64,000 nt of DNA from Pseudomonas capeferrum (GCF_000731675.1 NZ_JMIT01000006.1:62001-126000); one strand, 5' to 3'. Numbered from the stretch's first letter, positions 26,486 through 35,465 are shown. Numbers and translations are program-made. The notes: generated by a model from the sequence alone, not told the origin.

Positions 26486-27376
26486 ATGAGCAAGATGCCC
26501 CTGTACCTGGCCATGGCGCTGGCCCTGGCTGCGCCCGCCGCTTTGGCGAAGCCGGAACGCGAGCAGAAGATGGACACTTCACTGCTGCAGCGCCAGGACC
26601 TGGCCTACCGCTTCAGCCAGCTGGACCTGGACTCGGCCGACGGCCAGCGCCATTACCGCCTGTGGGTCGGCAAACCGGACCGCCCAGCCCCCGCCGCAGG
26701 CTACCCGGTGCTGTGGATGCTCGACGGCAATGCCGCGCTGGGCGCGCTGGACAGCGCACAGCTGAGCAAGCTCGCCGCCGGCCAGGCGCCGTTGCTGGTG
26801 GCCGTGGGTTACCAGACCGATCAGCGTATCGACCGAGCTGGGCGGACCTATGACTACACCCCGTCGGTACCCGGGCAGGTGCAGCAGCGTGACCCGCTGA
26901 CCGGCCAGCCCAGCGGCGGCGTGGATGCATTCTTCGACCTGCTGAGCCAGCGCATGCGGCCGAGGGTGGCCGCCGTGGCGCCGATCGACCTGCAGCGGCA
27001 AACATTGTGGGGGCATTCCTATGGTGGCCTGGCGGTGCTGCATGCGCTGTTTACCCGGCCGGCCGAGTTCAGTGACTATGCAGCGGCCAGCCCGTCGTTG
27101 TGGTGGCGTGATGGGGTGATTGTTGGCGAAGCCCAGGGGCTGCAACAGCGCTTGGGTGATCACCGCCCGAGGTTGCTGCTGATGCGTGGTGGCGACGAGC
27201 CTTCGAGCCCGCGTGCATCTATGAAAAGCGATGGGGAGCAGCCGGCGCAGGCGCTGGCAGCGGACCTGGCCGACGTGCAGGGTTTGCAGGTGCGGTTCGA
27301 ACGGTTTGACGGATTGGGGCATGGGCCGATGTTGCCGGCCTCGCTGAAGAAATTGATCGACGAGATGTCTCGGTAA
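26486..27376 (+). CDS. Periplasmic alpha/beta-hydrolase, IroE-type siderophore esterase-like
   Basis: 296 residues with an N-terminal signal peptide (MSKMPLYLAMALALAAPAALA), so it is exported. The fold is an esterase-D/IroE-like hydrolase: PVLWMLDGNAALG near the N-terminus, nucleophile elbow LWGHSYGGLAVLHAL, ASPSLWW, and a C-terminal catalytic His in LGHGPMLP. IroE/PfeE-type enzymes trim ferric catecholate siderophores in the periplasm after TonB uptake. Placement directly after the ECF sigma and FecR genes supports a link to the receptor. The ester substrate is not visible from sequence. Confidence 0.8.
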   Translation: MSKMPLYLAMALALAAPAALAKPEREQKMDTSLLQRQDLAYRFSQLDLDSADGQRHYRLWVGKPDRPAPAAGYPVLWMLDGNAALGALDSAQLSKLAAGQAPLLVAVGYQTDQRIDRAGRTYDYTPSVPGQVQQRDPLTGQPSGGVDAFFDLLSQRMRPRVAAVAPIDLQRQTLWGHSYGGLAVLHALFTRPAEFSDYAAASPSLWWRDGVIVGEAQGLQQRLGDHRPRLLLMRGGDEPSSPRASMKSDGEQPAQALAADLADVQGLQVRFERFDGLGHGPMLPASLKKLIDEMSR

Positions 27377-27383
27377 ACTTGTT

Positions 27384-27456
27384 CCGGCCTCCTTCGCGGG
27401 GCAAGCCCTCGCCTAGAGGATCACCACGGGCTCTGAGGGCAATGGAGCCCTTCTGT
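27384..27456. repeat. REP-like remnant and terminator-like hairpin before ribB
   Basis: Within the 383 bases between the esterase and ribB, 27384-27413 is a degenerate TTCGCGGGGCAAGCC-type REP. It is followed by GGGCTC...GAGCCC at about 27429-27453 with a TTCT tail, a plausible end for the esterase transcript. The remaining part of this gap is the FMN riboswitch. Confidence 0.5.
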
Positions 27457-27504
27457 TGCTTCAGTTTCACCGCCGAAGGTCGCCTAAGGTCTTAGTCGCG
27501 CGGG

Positions 27505-27535
27505 TTGCCAGCAGGGTGGCACTGTGCTGTATGCT
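27505..27535 (+). promoter_or_regulatory. Candidate promoter of the riboswitch-ribB transcript
   Basis: TTGCCA at 27505 and TATGCT at 27530 are separated by 19 bases, slightly long, just upstream of the FMN aptamer. Confidence 0.45.
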
Positions 27536-27542
27536 TGGCCGG

Positions 27543-27677
27543 TCTTCAGGGCGGGGTGCAAGTCCCCACCGGCGGTAAATCGAAAGATGAGCCCGCGAGC
27601 GCCCCGGCCATGCCGGGGGTCAGCAGATCTGGTGAGACTCCAGAGCCGACGGTCATAGTCCGGATGAAAGAAGGCGT
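27543..27677 (+). promoter_or_regulatory. FMN riboswitch (RFN element)
   Basis: Canonical conserved blocks are present in order: CTTCAGGGCGGGGTGCAAGT, CCCCACCGGCGGTAAAT, AGCCCGCGAGCG, a variable hairpin CCCCGGCC...GGGGG, GTCAGCAGATCTGGTGAGA, CCAGAGCCGACGGT, and AGTCCGGATGAAAGAAGG. It lies 83 bases before ribB. FMN binding would reduce ribB expression. Confidence 0.97.
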
Positions 27678-27759
27678 CAGGCAGGGGCCATTCGGGCGCC
27701 TCTGCGCGCGCGTTTTGTTCGCCCCGAGACGTTCATCGATCATTCACGAGGAGCGTTTC

Positions 27760-28410
27760 ATGTCACCTATGCTGCAAAAGCAATTCCCCAACCTTTCTGC
27801 CGCCATCGCCGCCTTCCAGGCCGGGCGCCCCGTGCTGCTGCTGGACGACGACGACCGCGAGGACGAAGCGGACATCATCGCCGCCGCCGAAAACATCTCG
27901 TTGCAAACCATGGCCATGATGATTCGCGACTGCAGCGGCATCGTCTGCCTGTGCCTGGACGAAGCCACCGTGGACGCACTGCAGCTGGCGCCGATGGTGC
28001 AGAACAACCAGGCGCGCCACGGCACCGGCTTCACCGTCACCATCGAAGCGGCCGAAGGCATCACCACCGGCGTTTCGGCGCACGACCGGATTACCACCAT
28101 CGCGGCGGCGCTGAGCTCGACAGCCGAGCAACGCCATATCGTCAGCCCTGGCCACGTGTTCCCGCTGCGTGCGCGCAACGGCGGGGTGCTGACCCGTCGT
28201 GGCCATACCGAGGGTTCGGTAGACCTGGCGCGCCTGGCCGGGCTGCGGCCGGCAGCGGTGCTGTGCGAGCTGATGAACCCCGATGGCAGCATGGCCCGCG
28301 GGAAGCAGGTGGCGGTGTATGCGCGGCAGTACAATTTGCCGGTGCTGACCATTGAAGAGCTGGCGCAGTATCGCGAGGCGATGGTGGCCCGCGAAGCCGA
28401 GATTGCCTGA
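27760..28410 (+). CDS. ribB: 3,4-dihydroxy-2-butanone 4-phosphate synthase
   Basis: 216 residues, a stand-alone RibB that makes the four-carbon precursor of riboflavin from ribulose 5-phosphate. Signature segments are LLLDDDDREDEADIIAAAEN (acidic loop), RHGTGFTVTIEAAEGITTGV and IVSPGHVFPLRARNGGVLTR plus RRGHTEGSVDLARLAG. The ATG at 27760 has GAGGAG upstream. It is under the FMN riboswitch, unlike the second DHBP synthase at 38.9-40.0 kb. Confidence 0.96.
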   Translation: MSPMLQKQFPNLSAAIAAFQAGRPVLLLDDDDREDEADIIAAAENISLQTMAMMIRDCSGIVCLCLDEATVDALQLAPMVQNNQARHGTGFTVTIEAAEGITTGVSAHDRITTIAAALSSTAEQRHIVSPGHVFPLRARNGGVLTRRGHTEGSVDLARLAGLRPAAVLCELMNPDGSMARGKQVAVYARQYNLPVLTIEELAQYREAMVAREAEIA

Positions 28411-28419
28411 TAAACCGGC

Positions 28420-28438
28420 GGGGCCGCGCTGCGGCCCC
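28420..28438 (+). terminator. Weak hairpin after ribB
   Basis: GGGGCCGC and GCGGCCCC arms around a three-base loop, nine bases after the stop, without a T run. Possible rho-assisted end or transcript stabiliser. Confidence 0.4.
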
Positions 28439-28524
28439 AAAGCCTGACTGACGTTCACAAGTTTGCTCCCCTTGCCCTGCTCTGCTAGTGTCGCGCCGTT
28501 AAGAACGCCACCGAGACAGCCGCC

Positions 28525-28767
28525 ATGGCCCGCAAAAAAGCCTCCCTCGATTTCGAGCAATCCCTCGCAGACCTGCAAGCCCTGGTCGAGCGCCTGGAGA
28601 ACGGCGAGTTGTCGCTGGAAGATTCGCTGGCCGCCTTCGAGCAAGGTATCGCCCTGACCCGCGATTGCCAGGGCGCACTGGCTCAGGCCGAACAGAAGGT
28701 GCAGATTCTTCTGGAACGCGACGGCGAGCTGGCAGCCCAACCCTTCGACGCCGAGCCGCAAGCATGA
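28525..28767 (+). CDS. xseB: Exodeoxyribonuclease VII small subunit
   Basis: 80 residues. Family pattern DFEQSLADLQALVERLENGE, LSLEDSLAAFEQGIALTRDC and a Gln/Glu-rich helix after it. The small subunit joins XseA (elsewhere in the genome) to degrade single-stranded DNA. It overlaps ispA by four bases (ATGA), the usual xseB-ispA-dxs order of gammaproteobacteria. Confidence 0.96.
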   Translation: MARKKASLDFEQSLADLQALVERLENGELSLEDSLAAFEQGIALTRDCQGALAQAEQKVQILLERDGELAAQPFDAEPQA

Positions 28768-29651
28768 TCAACAGCTACCAGGCCAACTGCCAGGCCCGCG
28801 TCGACGCCGCCCTCGAACCCCTGTTCGAAGCGCCAACCAAAGAGCTCGAGCGGCTCTATGCCGCCATGCGCTACAGCGTGATGAACGGCGGCAAGCGTGT
28901 GCGCCCGCTGCTCGCCTACGCGGCCTGCGAAGCGTTGGGTGCGCCTGCCGAACAGGCCAATGGCGCGGCCTGCGCGGTCGAGCTGATTCACGCGTACTCG
29001 CTGGTGCATGACGACCTGCCGGCGATGGACGACGACGACCTGCGCCGCGGCCAGCCCACCACCCACAAAGCCTTCGACGAAGCCTGCGCCATCCTGGCCG
29101 GTGATGGCCTGCAGAGCCTGGCCTTCAGCGCCCTGCTCGACACGCGCCTCAGCCCGCAGTCCGACACCCTGCGCCTGGCCATGGTCCAGGCCCTGGCCAA
29201 GGCTGCCGGCCCGGCGGGCATGGTCGGCGGCCAGGCCATCGACCTGGGGTCGGTGGGTATCAAACTGGACCAGCAAGCCCTGGAATTCATGCACCGGCAC
29301 AAGACCGGTGCGCTGATCGAAGCCAGCGTGCGCCTCGGCGCCCTGGCCAGCGCCCGCGCCGAACAGGCGCAACTGGATGCCTTGCAGACCTACGCACAGG
29401 CCATCGGCCTGGCGTTCCAGGTGCAGGACGACATCCTCGACGTAGAAAGCGACACAGCCACCCTGGGCAAGCGCCAGGGCGCCGACATCGCACGTGACAA
29501 ACCGACCTACCCGGCCCTGTTGGGCCTGGAAGCCGCCAAGGCCTATGCCATCGAACTGCGCGACCAGGCGCTGGTCGCATTGCAAGGGTTTGGGGAAAAT
29601 GCCGAGCCCCTGCGGGCGCTGGCACGCTATATCGTCGAACGCCGCAACTAA
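28764..29651 (+). CDS. ispA: Farnesyl diphosphate synthase
   Basis: 295 residues. It condenses isopentenyl and dimethylallyl/geranyl diphosphates into farnesyl diphosphate. The first Asp-rich motif is DDLPAMDDDDLRRGQPTTH and the second is QVQDDILDVESD. GGKRVRPLLAYAACEAL binds substrate. The start is the ATG overlapping the xseB stop. It sits between xseB and dxs, in the isoprenoid supply operon. Confidence 0.97.
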   Translation: MINSYQANCQARVDAALEPLFEAPTKELERLYAAMRYSVMNGGKRVRPLLAYAACEALGAPAEQANGAACAVELIHAYSLVHDDLPAMDDDDLRRGQPTTHKAFDEACAILAGDGLQSLAFSALLDTRLSPQSDTLRLAMVQALAKAAGPAGMVGGQAIDLGSVGIKLDQQALEFMHRHKTGALIEASVRLGALASARAEQAQLDALQTYAQAIGLAFQVQDDILDVESDTATLGKRQGADIARDKPTYPALLGLEAAKAYAIELRDQALVALQGFGENAEPLRALARYIVERRN

Positions 29652-29747
29652 GCACCGACGCCAATCCCGCACAACCCGTGGTCGAATGGGCACTTTTCCC
29701 ACAATGGGGTAAACTGCCGCGTCTTCACACCTATAACGACTCGCCTG

Positions 29748-31643
29748 ATGCCCACGACGTTTCAAGAGATCCCCCGCGAACGCCCGGTCACGCCGTTGCT
29801 CGACCGCGCTGACACGCCTGCCGGCCTGCGCCGGCTGGCCGAAGCCGACCTGGAGACCCTGGCCGACGAGTTGCGCCAGGAACTGCTCTACACCGTGGGT
29901 CAGACCGGTGGGCATTTTGGCGCCGGCCTGGGCGTCATCGAGCTGACGATCGCCCTGCACTACGTCTTCGACACCCCGGACGACCGGCTGGTATGGGACG
30001 TCGGCCACCAGGCCTACCCGCACAAGATCCTCACCGGCCGCCGCCAGCGCATGCTCAGCCTGCGCCAGAAGGACGGCATCGCCGCCTTCCCGCGTCGCAG
30101 CGAGAGTGAATACGACACCTTCGGCGTCGGCCACTCCAGCACCTCGATCAGCGCAGCGCTGGGCATGGCCATCGCCGCCCGCCTGCAGAACAGTGCACGC
30201 AAGTCGATCGCGGTGATCGGCGACGGCGCCCTGACCGCCGGCATGGCTTTCGAGGCGTTGAACCACGCCCAGGAAGTCAACGCCGACATGCTGGTGATCC
30301 TCAACGACAACGACATGTCGATTTCGCGCAATGTCGGCGGCCTGTCCAACTACCTGGCCAAGATCCTCTCCAGCCGCACCTACGCAAGCATGCGCGAGGG
30401 CAGCAAGAAGGTGCTCTCGCGCCTGCCTGGCGCCTGGGAAATCGCCCGCCGCACCGAGGAATACGCAAAAGGCATGCTGGTCCCAGGCACCCTGTTCGAA
30501 GAACTGGGCTGGAACTACATCGGCCCGATCGACGGCCACGACCTGCCGACCATGATCGCCACCCTGCGCAACATGCGTGACCTCAAGGGCCCGCAGTTCC
30601 TGCACGTGGTGACCAAAAAGGGCAAGGGCTTCGCCCCGGCCGAAGTCGACCCGATCGGCTACCACGCCATCACCAAGCTCGAACCTGCCGACAAGCCCGC
30701 CGCGCCGAAGAAGCCCAGCGGGCCCAAGTATTCCGCTGTGTTCGGCCAGTGGCTGTGCGACATGGCCGCCAGCGACAAGCGCCTGGTCGGCATCACCCCG
30801 GCGATGAAGGAAGGCTCTGACCTGGTCGACTTCAGCGAACGCTACCCGGAGCGCTACTTCGACGTGGCAATTGCCGAGCAGCACGCGGTGACCCTGGCTG
30901 CAGGCATGGCCTGCGAAGGCAGCAAGCCGGTGGTGGCGATCTATTCGACGTTCCTGCAGCGCGCCTATGACCAGTTGATCCACGACGTGGCGGTGCAGAA
31001 CCTCGATGTGCTGTTCGCCATCGACCGCGCCGGCCTGGTCGGCGAAGACGGCCCGACCCACGCCGGCAGCTACGACCTGTCGTACCTGCGCTGCATCCCC
31101 GGCATGCTGGTGATGACCCCGAGCGACGAGAACGAGCTGCGCAAGATGCTCACCACCGGCCATCTGTACAACGGCCCGGCGGCGGTGCGCTACCCACGCG
31201 GTACGGGCCCCAACGCGCCGATCAGCAGCGACCTTGAACCCTTGGAGATCGGCAAGGGCGTCATCCGCCGCCAGGGTGAGAAGGTCGCCTTGCTGGTGTT
31301 CGGCGTGCAACTGAGCGAGGCCTTGCAGGCTGCCGAGCAGATCAATGCCACAGTGGTCGACATGCGCTTCGTCAAGCCGCTGGACGAGGCACTGGTACTC
31401 GAACTGGCTGCCAACCATGAGCTGCTGGTAACCATCGAAGAGAACGCCATCATGGGCGGTGCGGGGGCTGCCGTGGGCGAGTTCCTGGCCAGCCAGGCGG
31501 TGACCAAGCCGCTGCTGCACCTGGGGCTGCCAGACCTTTATGTCGAGCATGCCAAGCCTGCGCAGATGCTGGCTGAGTGTGGGCTGGATGTGGCTGGGAT
31601 CGAGGCTTCGGTCAAGGCTCGGATGGCCAAGCTCGGGCTGTAA
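29748..31643 (+). CDS. dxs: 1-deoxy-D-xylulose-5-phosphate synthase
   Basis: 631 residues. It makes DXP from pyruvate and glyceraldehyde 3-phosphate, the first step of the MEP isoprenoid pathway and a precursor step for thiamine and pyridoxal. Thiamine-diphosphate motif VIGDGALTAGMAFEALNHAQ...NDNDMSIS, active-site VGHSSTSIS, and transketolase segments FDVAIAEQHAVTLAAGMACE and DRAGLVGEDGPTHAG. Length matches the family. It is last in the xseB-ispA-dxs group, and a hairpin and REP pair follow. Confidence 0.98.
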   Translation: MPTTFQEIPRERPVTPLLDRADTPAGLRRLAEADLETLADELRQELLYTVGQTGGHFGAGLGVIELTIALHYVFDTPDDRLVWDVGHQAYPHKILTGRRQRMLSLRQKDGIAAFPRRSESEYDTFGVGHSSTSISAALGMAIAARLQNSARKSIAVIGDGALTAGMAFEALNHAQEVNADMLVILNDNDMSISRNVGGLSNYLAKILSSRTYASMREGSKKVLSRLPGAWEIARRTEEYAKGMLVPGTLFEELGWNYIGPIDGHDLPTMIATLRNMRDLKGPQFLHVVTKKGKGFAPAEVDPIGYHAITKLEPADKPAAPKKPSGPKYSAVFGQWLCDMAASDKRLVGITPAMKEGSDLVDFSERYPERYFDVAIAEQHAVTLAAGMACEGSKPVVAIYSTFLQRAYDQLIHDVAVQNLDVLFAIDRAGLVGEDGPTHAGSYDLSYLRCIPGMLVMTPSDENELRKMLTTGHLYNGPAAVRYPRGTGPNAPISSDLEPLEIGKGVIRRQGEKVALLVFGVQLSEALQAAEQINATVVDMRFVKPLDEALVLELAANHELLVTIEENAIMGGAGAAVGEFLASQAVTKPLLHLGLPDLYVEHAKPAQMLAECGLDVAGIEASVKARMAKLGL

Positions 31644-31648
31644 TCCTT

Positions 31649-31752
31649 GGGGCCGCTTTGCGGCCCATTCGCGGGACAAGCCCGCTCCCACAAGTACATC
31701 ACTCTTCTCGAGAACAGTGACAAACCTGTGGGAGCGGGCTTGTCCCGCGAAT
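31649..31752. repeat. REP pair between dxs and btuB
   Basis: A GGGGCCGC-TTT-GCGGCCC hairpin (31649-31666) is followed by a perfect 26-base inverted repeat, 31667-31692 against 31727-31752, of the TTCGCGGGACAAGCCCGCTC type. Together they fill most of the dxs-btuB gap and probably end or protect the dxs transcript. Confidence 0.9.
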
Positions 31753-31767
31753 AGTCTGGAACTGCCC

Positions 31768-33642
31768 ATGAAAATCCCGAGCTTCACCGCCACCCTCCTG
31801 TGCCTGCCACTTCCGCTCCTGGCCGCTGAACGCGACAACGCCCTGAAACTGCCCGACGTCCTGATCAGCGCCAACCGCCAGGTCGAGTCTCGCACCGCCA
31901 CCAGCGCCGCCAATACCATCTTCACCCGCGCCGACATCGACCGCCTGCAACCCACCAGCGTCACCGACCTGCTGGCCCGTGTCCCAGGCGTGCAAGTGGC
32001 CCCCACCGGCGGGCGCGGCAGCGTGCCCGGCATTTTCATCCGCGGCACCAAGGCGGCGCAGAGCCTGGTACTGGTGGATGGCGTGCGCATCGCCAACGCC
32101 ACCTCTGGCGACAGTGGCCTGCAGTTTCTCGACGTTGACCAGATAGAGCGTGTCGAGGTGCTGCGCGGCTCCCGCTCGGCGGTATACGGCAGCGACGCCA
32201 TGGGTGGCGTGATCCAGATCTTCACCCGCCGCAGTAGCGGCCCCGGGCTGCAGCCACGCCTGCGCCTGGCCGCCGGCAGCAACCAGACCTGGCAGCGCAG
32301 CCTGGGCCTGTCCGGTGGCGACGACGCCACCCGTTTCAACCTGGGCGCCAGCCTGGACGAGACTGCCGGCATTGACGCCACCGGCCCCTCCTTTGCCAGC
32401 GACGGCGATCATGATGCGTACCGCAACAAGTCACTCAACCTGAGCCTCAGCCACACCTTCGGCGAACGCTTCGAGGCCGGCCTGAACCTGCTCGACAGCC
32501 GCGGGCGCAGTGAATACGACAATCCGTACGGACGCTTTGATCAAACCACTAACCTCTCTTATGAGCAAAAACCCTACACCGACTTCAGCGTCAGCAGCCT
32601 GGGCACTTACTTCGACGCCCAGCTCAACAACACCTGGCATTCACGCCTGGAGCTTGCCCACAGCGAAAACCGTGACGACAAACGCGACAAGCTCAGCGAT
32701 GAGCACTCCGTGTTCAACACCTATCGCGATCAGGTTACCTGGCAAAACGACCTGGCCCTGGGTGAGCAGCACAACCTGTTGATCGGCGGCGATTGGTACG
32801 AAGACCGCGTGCACGCCAACACCGATTTCAACAAGGACAGTCGCTGGAACCGCGCCGCCTTCATTCAGCATCGGTACAAGGGCGAGCGGTTCTCCACCGA
32901 ACTGGGGGTGCGCCGCGACCAGAACCAGCAGTTCGGCGGCCAGACCACCTGGAGCGGTAGCCTTACCGTGCCCTTGAACGCGCACAATGATGTGCTGCTG
33001 TCCTACAGCGAAGGCTTCCGGGCACCGACATTCAATGACCTGTATTACCCACAGTTCAGCAACCCCGACCTGAACCCGGAGCATTCCCGAAGCTACGAGT
33101 TGCAATGGCGCAGCCAGCTTGCCGCCGACAGCCGGCTGGAGACCTCGCTGTACCGCACCGACCTGCGCGATGCGATCATCTTTGGCCAGGACTCGATCCC
33201 ACGCAATGTCGCCTCGGCGCGGGTCAACGGGTTTGAACTGTCACTCGATCAGCAATGGGGCGCGTGGCGCAGCCAGCTGGGGCTGGCGCTGATCGACCCA
33301 CGTGACCGCGACAGCGGCCATACCCTCGCCCGCCGTGCCCGCCGTACCGTGAGCCTGGACCTGGACCGCGCATTCGGGCCGTTCAGCGTGGGCGGGAGCT
33401 GGCAAGCCGTCAGCAGCAGCTACGATGACGAAGCCAACCGCAACCAGCTCGCCGGCTTCGGCCTGCTCGGCCTGCGGGGTAGCTGGGCAGCAACGGATGA
33501 GCTGAAACTGGAAGCGAAGCTGGACAACCTGCTGGACCACAGCCACAGCCGTGCCCGGTACAGCTACGAGGGCGCCAGCCACGGTTACCGCGAGGAAGGC
33601 CGCACCGTGTTGCTGAGCGTCACCTGGACGCCGGCGCTCTAG
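31768..33642 (+). CDS. btuB: TonB-dependent cobalamin receptor BtuB
   Basis: 624 residues from the ATG at 31768. Signal peptide to LLAAE, TonB-box region LKLPDVLISANRQVES, and plug GRGSVPGIFIRGTKAAQSLV with VEVLRGSRSAVYGSDAMGGV. A 22-strand-type barrel follows with YSEGFRAPTFNDLYYP, ending at a short C-terminus (VLLSVTWTPAL) without the usual terminal Phe. Vitamin B12 uptake is supported by the convergent btuF-like gene. The 124 bases upstream are mostly REP, leaving no room for a cobalamin riboswitch. Confidence 0.85.
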   Translation: MKIPSFTATLLCLPLPLLAAERDNALKLPDVLISANRQVESRTATSAANTIFTRADIDRLQPTSVTDLLARVPGVQVAPTGGRGSVPGIFIRGTKAAQSLVLVDGVRIANATSGDSGLQFLDVDQIERVEVLRGSRSAVYGSDAMGGVIQIFTRRSSGPGLQPRLRLAAGSNQTWQRSLGLSGGDDATRFNLGASLDETAGIDATGPSFASDGDHDAYRNKSLNLSLSHTFGERFEAGLNLLDSRGRSEYDNPYGRFDQTTNLSYEQKPYTDFSVSSLGTYFDAQLNNTWHSRLELAHSENRDDKRDKLSDEHSVFNTYRDQVTWQNDLALGEQHNLLIGGDWYEDRVHANTDFNKDSRWNRAAFIQHRYKGERFSTELGVRRDQNQQFGGQTTWSGSLTVPLNAHNDVLLSYSEGFRAPTFNDLYYPQFSNPDLNPEHSRSYELQWRSQLAADSRLETSLYRTDLRDAIIFGQDSIPRNVASARVNGFELSLDQQWGAWRSQLGLALIDPRDRDSGHTLARRARRTVSLDLDRAFGPFSVGGSWQAVSSSYDDEANRNQLAGFGLLGLRGSWAATDELKLEAKLDNLLDHSHSRARYSYEGASHGYREEGRTVLLSVTWTPAL

Positions 33643-34432
33643 CGTCGAGCAACGCACACAGGCGCGCGGTGGCCTCGATCATCTGCCCGCTGGGCCGCTC
33701 CAAGCCCTTGTCCGGCACCACCAACAGACGATCCCCAGCCACAGCACTCAGACGTGGCCAAGCCTCCCAACTTGCCAGCTGCGCCTGGTCACCCGCCAGA
33801 ATCACCTGGGGGTCCTGCTGCAATACAGATTCCACGCTCACCTGGGGCGCCGGCTGGCTCAGATCGGCGAAAACATTGCGTGCGCCGCACACGGCCAGGG
33901 CATCGCTGACCACCTGCCGGCCACCCAGGGTGTACAACGGCTTGTCCCAGACTTGATAGAACACCCGCAGCGGCTGCTCACGCCGATACTGCTGACGCAG
34001 GTGCCGCAGCCTGTCGCGCAAGGTTTGCGCATAATGCCGGCCCTGCTGGTCACGGCCGACGCGCTGGGCGATGGCTTCGATCTGATCGATCAATTGGTCA
34101 ATGCTATGGGGCTCGGCGCTGAACGCGGCGATGCCCAGGCGCTTGAGCTGATCACGCTGCGCTGGCGCGACACTGCCCGGCCACAGCAGCAGCAAGTCAG
34201 GCTTCAAGCTGAGCAGGCGCTCCATGTTCAGTTGCCCCAGACGGCCCACAGAAGGCACATCCTGCAGCGCTGGCGGGCGCTCGCCGCCGTCGAGCATGCC
34301 GACCAACAGGTCATCGGCCTGCAGCTCGAGCATGATCTCGCTCATCGAAGGCGCCAGGCTGACCACCCGCAGCGGCTCAGCCGCGCTGGCGGCACAGGCG
34401 CACAGCGCCAGCAGCCAGAGGAAGACGCGCAT
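33620..34432 (-). CDS. btuF: Cobalamin-binding periplasmic protein, BtuF-like
   Basis: 270 residues. Signal peptide MRVFLWLLALCACAASAAEP, then the helical-backbone binding-protein fold: RVVSLAPSMSEIMLELQADD, DVPSVGRLGQLNMERLLSLK, VFYQVWDKPLYTLGGRQVVS. The 3' end converges with and overlaps btuB by 23 bases. The start overlaps the previous small membrane-protein stop (TGATG). No BtuCD genes are beside it, so the permease must be encoded elsewhere. Confidence 0.85.
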   Translation of the reverse strand: MRVFLWLLALCACAASAAEPLRVVSLAPSMSEIMLELQADDLLVGMLDGGERPPALQDVPSVGRLGQLNMERLLSLKPDLLLLWPGSVAPAQRDQLKRLGIAAFSAEPHSIDQLIDQIEAIAQRVGRDQQGRHYAQTLRDRLRHLRQQYRREQPLRVFYQVWDKPLYTLGGRQVVSDALAVCGARNVFADLSQPAPQVSVESVLQQDPQVILAGDQAQLASWEAWPRLSAVAGDRLLVVPDKGLERPSGQMIEATARLCALLDARAPASR

Positions 34433-34851
34433 CAGCCCAGCTGACGAGGAATGCGGTACAGGTAGAGCACGACCACCGTGGACAGTGCCAGAAGAATCTG
34501 CGGCACCGCCTCCAGCCCCACCAGCACCGACAGCGCGGCGACCCAGGCAGGGAAGCAGGCATACAGCATGGCCAGGCGCCGCACCCGCGCCAGCTCGATC
34601 CAGGCTGCCGGCTCCTCGCTGCTGCCGAGCACCTTGGCGGTACTGATCAAGGCACGCTTGTAAGCGCCAAAGCGCGGCAGGCTGAGGAACATGGTCGCCG
34701 CACCGGCGATGAACAACGGCATGGCCAGCACCGGGATCAATGGATCACCGCCACCAAAAGCCCAGGCCATCACCGGCAGCGGCATTAGGCCTATCGCCAG
34801 GTATTGCCACCAGGCCAGGGCCAGGCGCCGCTTGACCTCGGCGCGGGTCAC
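34432..34851 (-). CDS. Small inner-membrane protein of unknown function
   Basis: 139 residues with four hydrophobic segments: YLAIGLMPLPVMAWAFG, LIPVLAMPLFIAGAATMFL, LAMLYACFPAWVAALSVLVG and QILLALSTVVVLYLYRI. A basic loop lies between. Translationally coupled on both sides: its start overlaps the ribA stop (ATGA) and its stop overlaps the btuF start. It is probably the middle gene of a ribA-orf-btuF operon. No family is recognised. Confidence 0.8.
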   Translation of the reverse strand: MTRAEVKRRLALAWWQYLAIGLMPLPVMAWAFGGGDPLIPVLAMPLFIAGAATMFLSLPRFGAYKRALISTAKVLGSSEEPAAWIELARVRRLAMLYACFPAWVAALSVLVGLEAVPQILLALSTVVVLYLYRIPRQLG

Positions 34852-35465
34852 GCCTGGGGCACCTCGCCCTGGTGTTCGTTGCCCAGCATGTGGCCGAGCT
34901 TGCCGGCCTTGGTGGCCAGGTAGTAACGGTTGTGCGGGTTGTGCCCGGTATGCAGCGGCACACGTTCAGCGACGACGATGTTCATGTCGGTCAGGGCCTT
35001 GACCTTGCGCGGGTTGTTGGTCATCAGGCGCAGGGCCTTCACCCCCAGGTGCTCGAGCATCGGCAGGCAGATGGCATAGTCGCGCTGGTCGGCGGCAAAG
35101 CCCAGGCGTTCGTTGGCTTCGACGGTATCGGCGCCGCCGTCCTGCAGTTCGTAGGCGCGGATCTTGTTCAACAGGCCAATGCCGCGGCCTTCCTGGCGCA
35201 GGTACAGCAGCACGCCACGGCCTTCACGGGCGATAGCCTGCAGGGCAGCTTCCAGTTGCGAGCCGCAGTCACAGCGCTGGCTGAACAGGGCATCGCCGGT
35301 CAGGCACTCGGAATGCAGGCGCCCCAGCACCGGCTCGCCGTCCGCGATATCACCCAGGCTGAGCACCACATGCTCACGGCCGGTGGCTTCGTCGAGAAAG
35401 CCATGCATGGTGAAGGTCGCAAAGGGCGTCGGGAGTTTAGAGGCGGCAACAAAGACGACGGGCAC
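34848..35465 (-). CDS. ribA: GTP cyclohydrolase II
   Basis: 205 residues from a GTG at 35465 with AGGAG six bases upstream. It opens GTP for riboflavin synthesis. The zinc cysteines are all present in SECLTGDALFSQRCDCGSQL, the GTP-binding/catalytic region is LLYLRQEGRGIGLLNKIRAY, and LMTNNPRKVKAL is the C-terminal signature. It supplies the activity missing from the RibBX protein at 38.9-40.0 kb. It heads a short operon with a membrane protein and btuF. Confidence 0.97.
   Translation of the reverse strand: MPVVFVAASKLPTPFATFTMHGFLDEATGREHVVLSLGDIADGEPVLGRLHSECLTGDALFSQRCDCGSQLEAALQAIAREGRGVLLYLRQEGRGIGLLNKIRAYELQDGGADTVEANERLGFAADQRDYAICLPMLEHLGVKALRLMTNNPRKVKALTDMNIVVAERVPLHTGHNPHNRYYLATKAGKLGHMLGNEHQGEVPQA

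Noticed and set aside
27505..27759. N-terminal extension of ribB in the same frame
   Set aside because: This stretch is the FMN riboswitch; the ATG at 27760 has a strong GAGGAG site and gives the family N-terminus.
31644..31767. Cobalamin riboswitch upstream of btuB
   Set aside because: The gap is too short and filled by REP sequence; no B12-box found.
28683..32381. Very long open frame on the minus strand opposite ispA, dxs and btuB
   Set aside because: It is a high-GC shadow: low-complexity His/Gln/Val/Arg composition and no domain, opposite three well-conserved genes.
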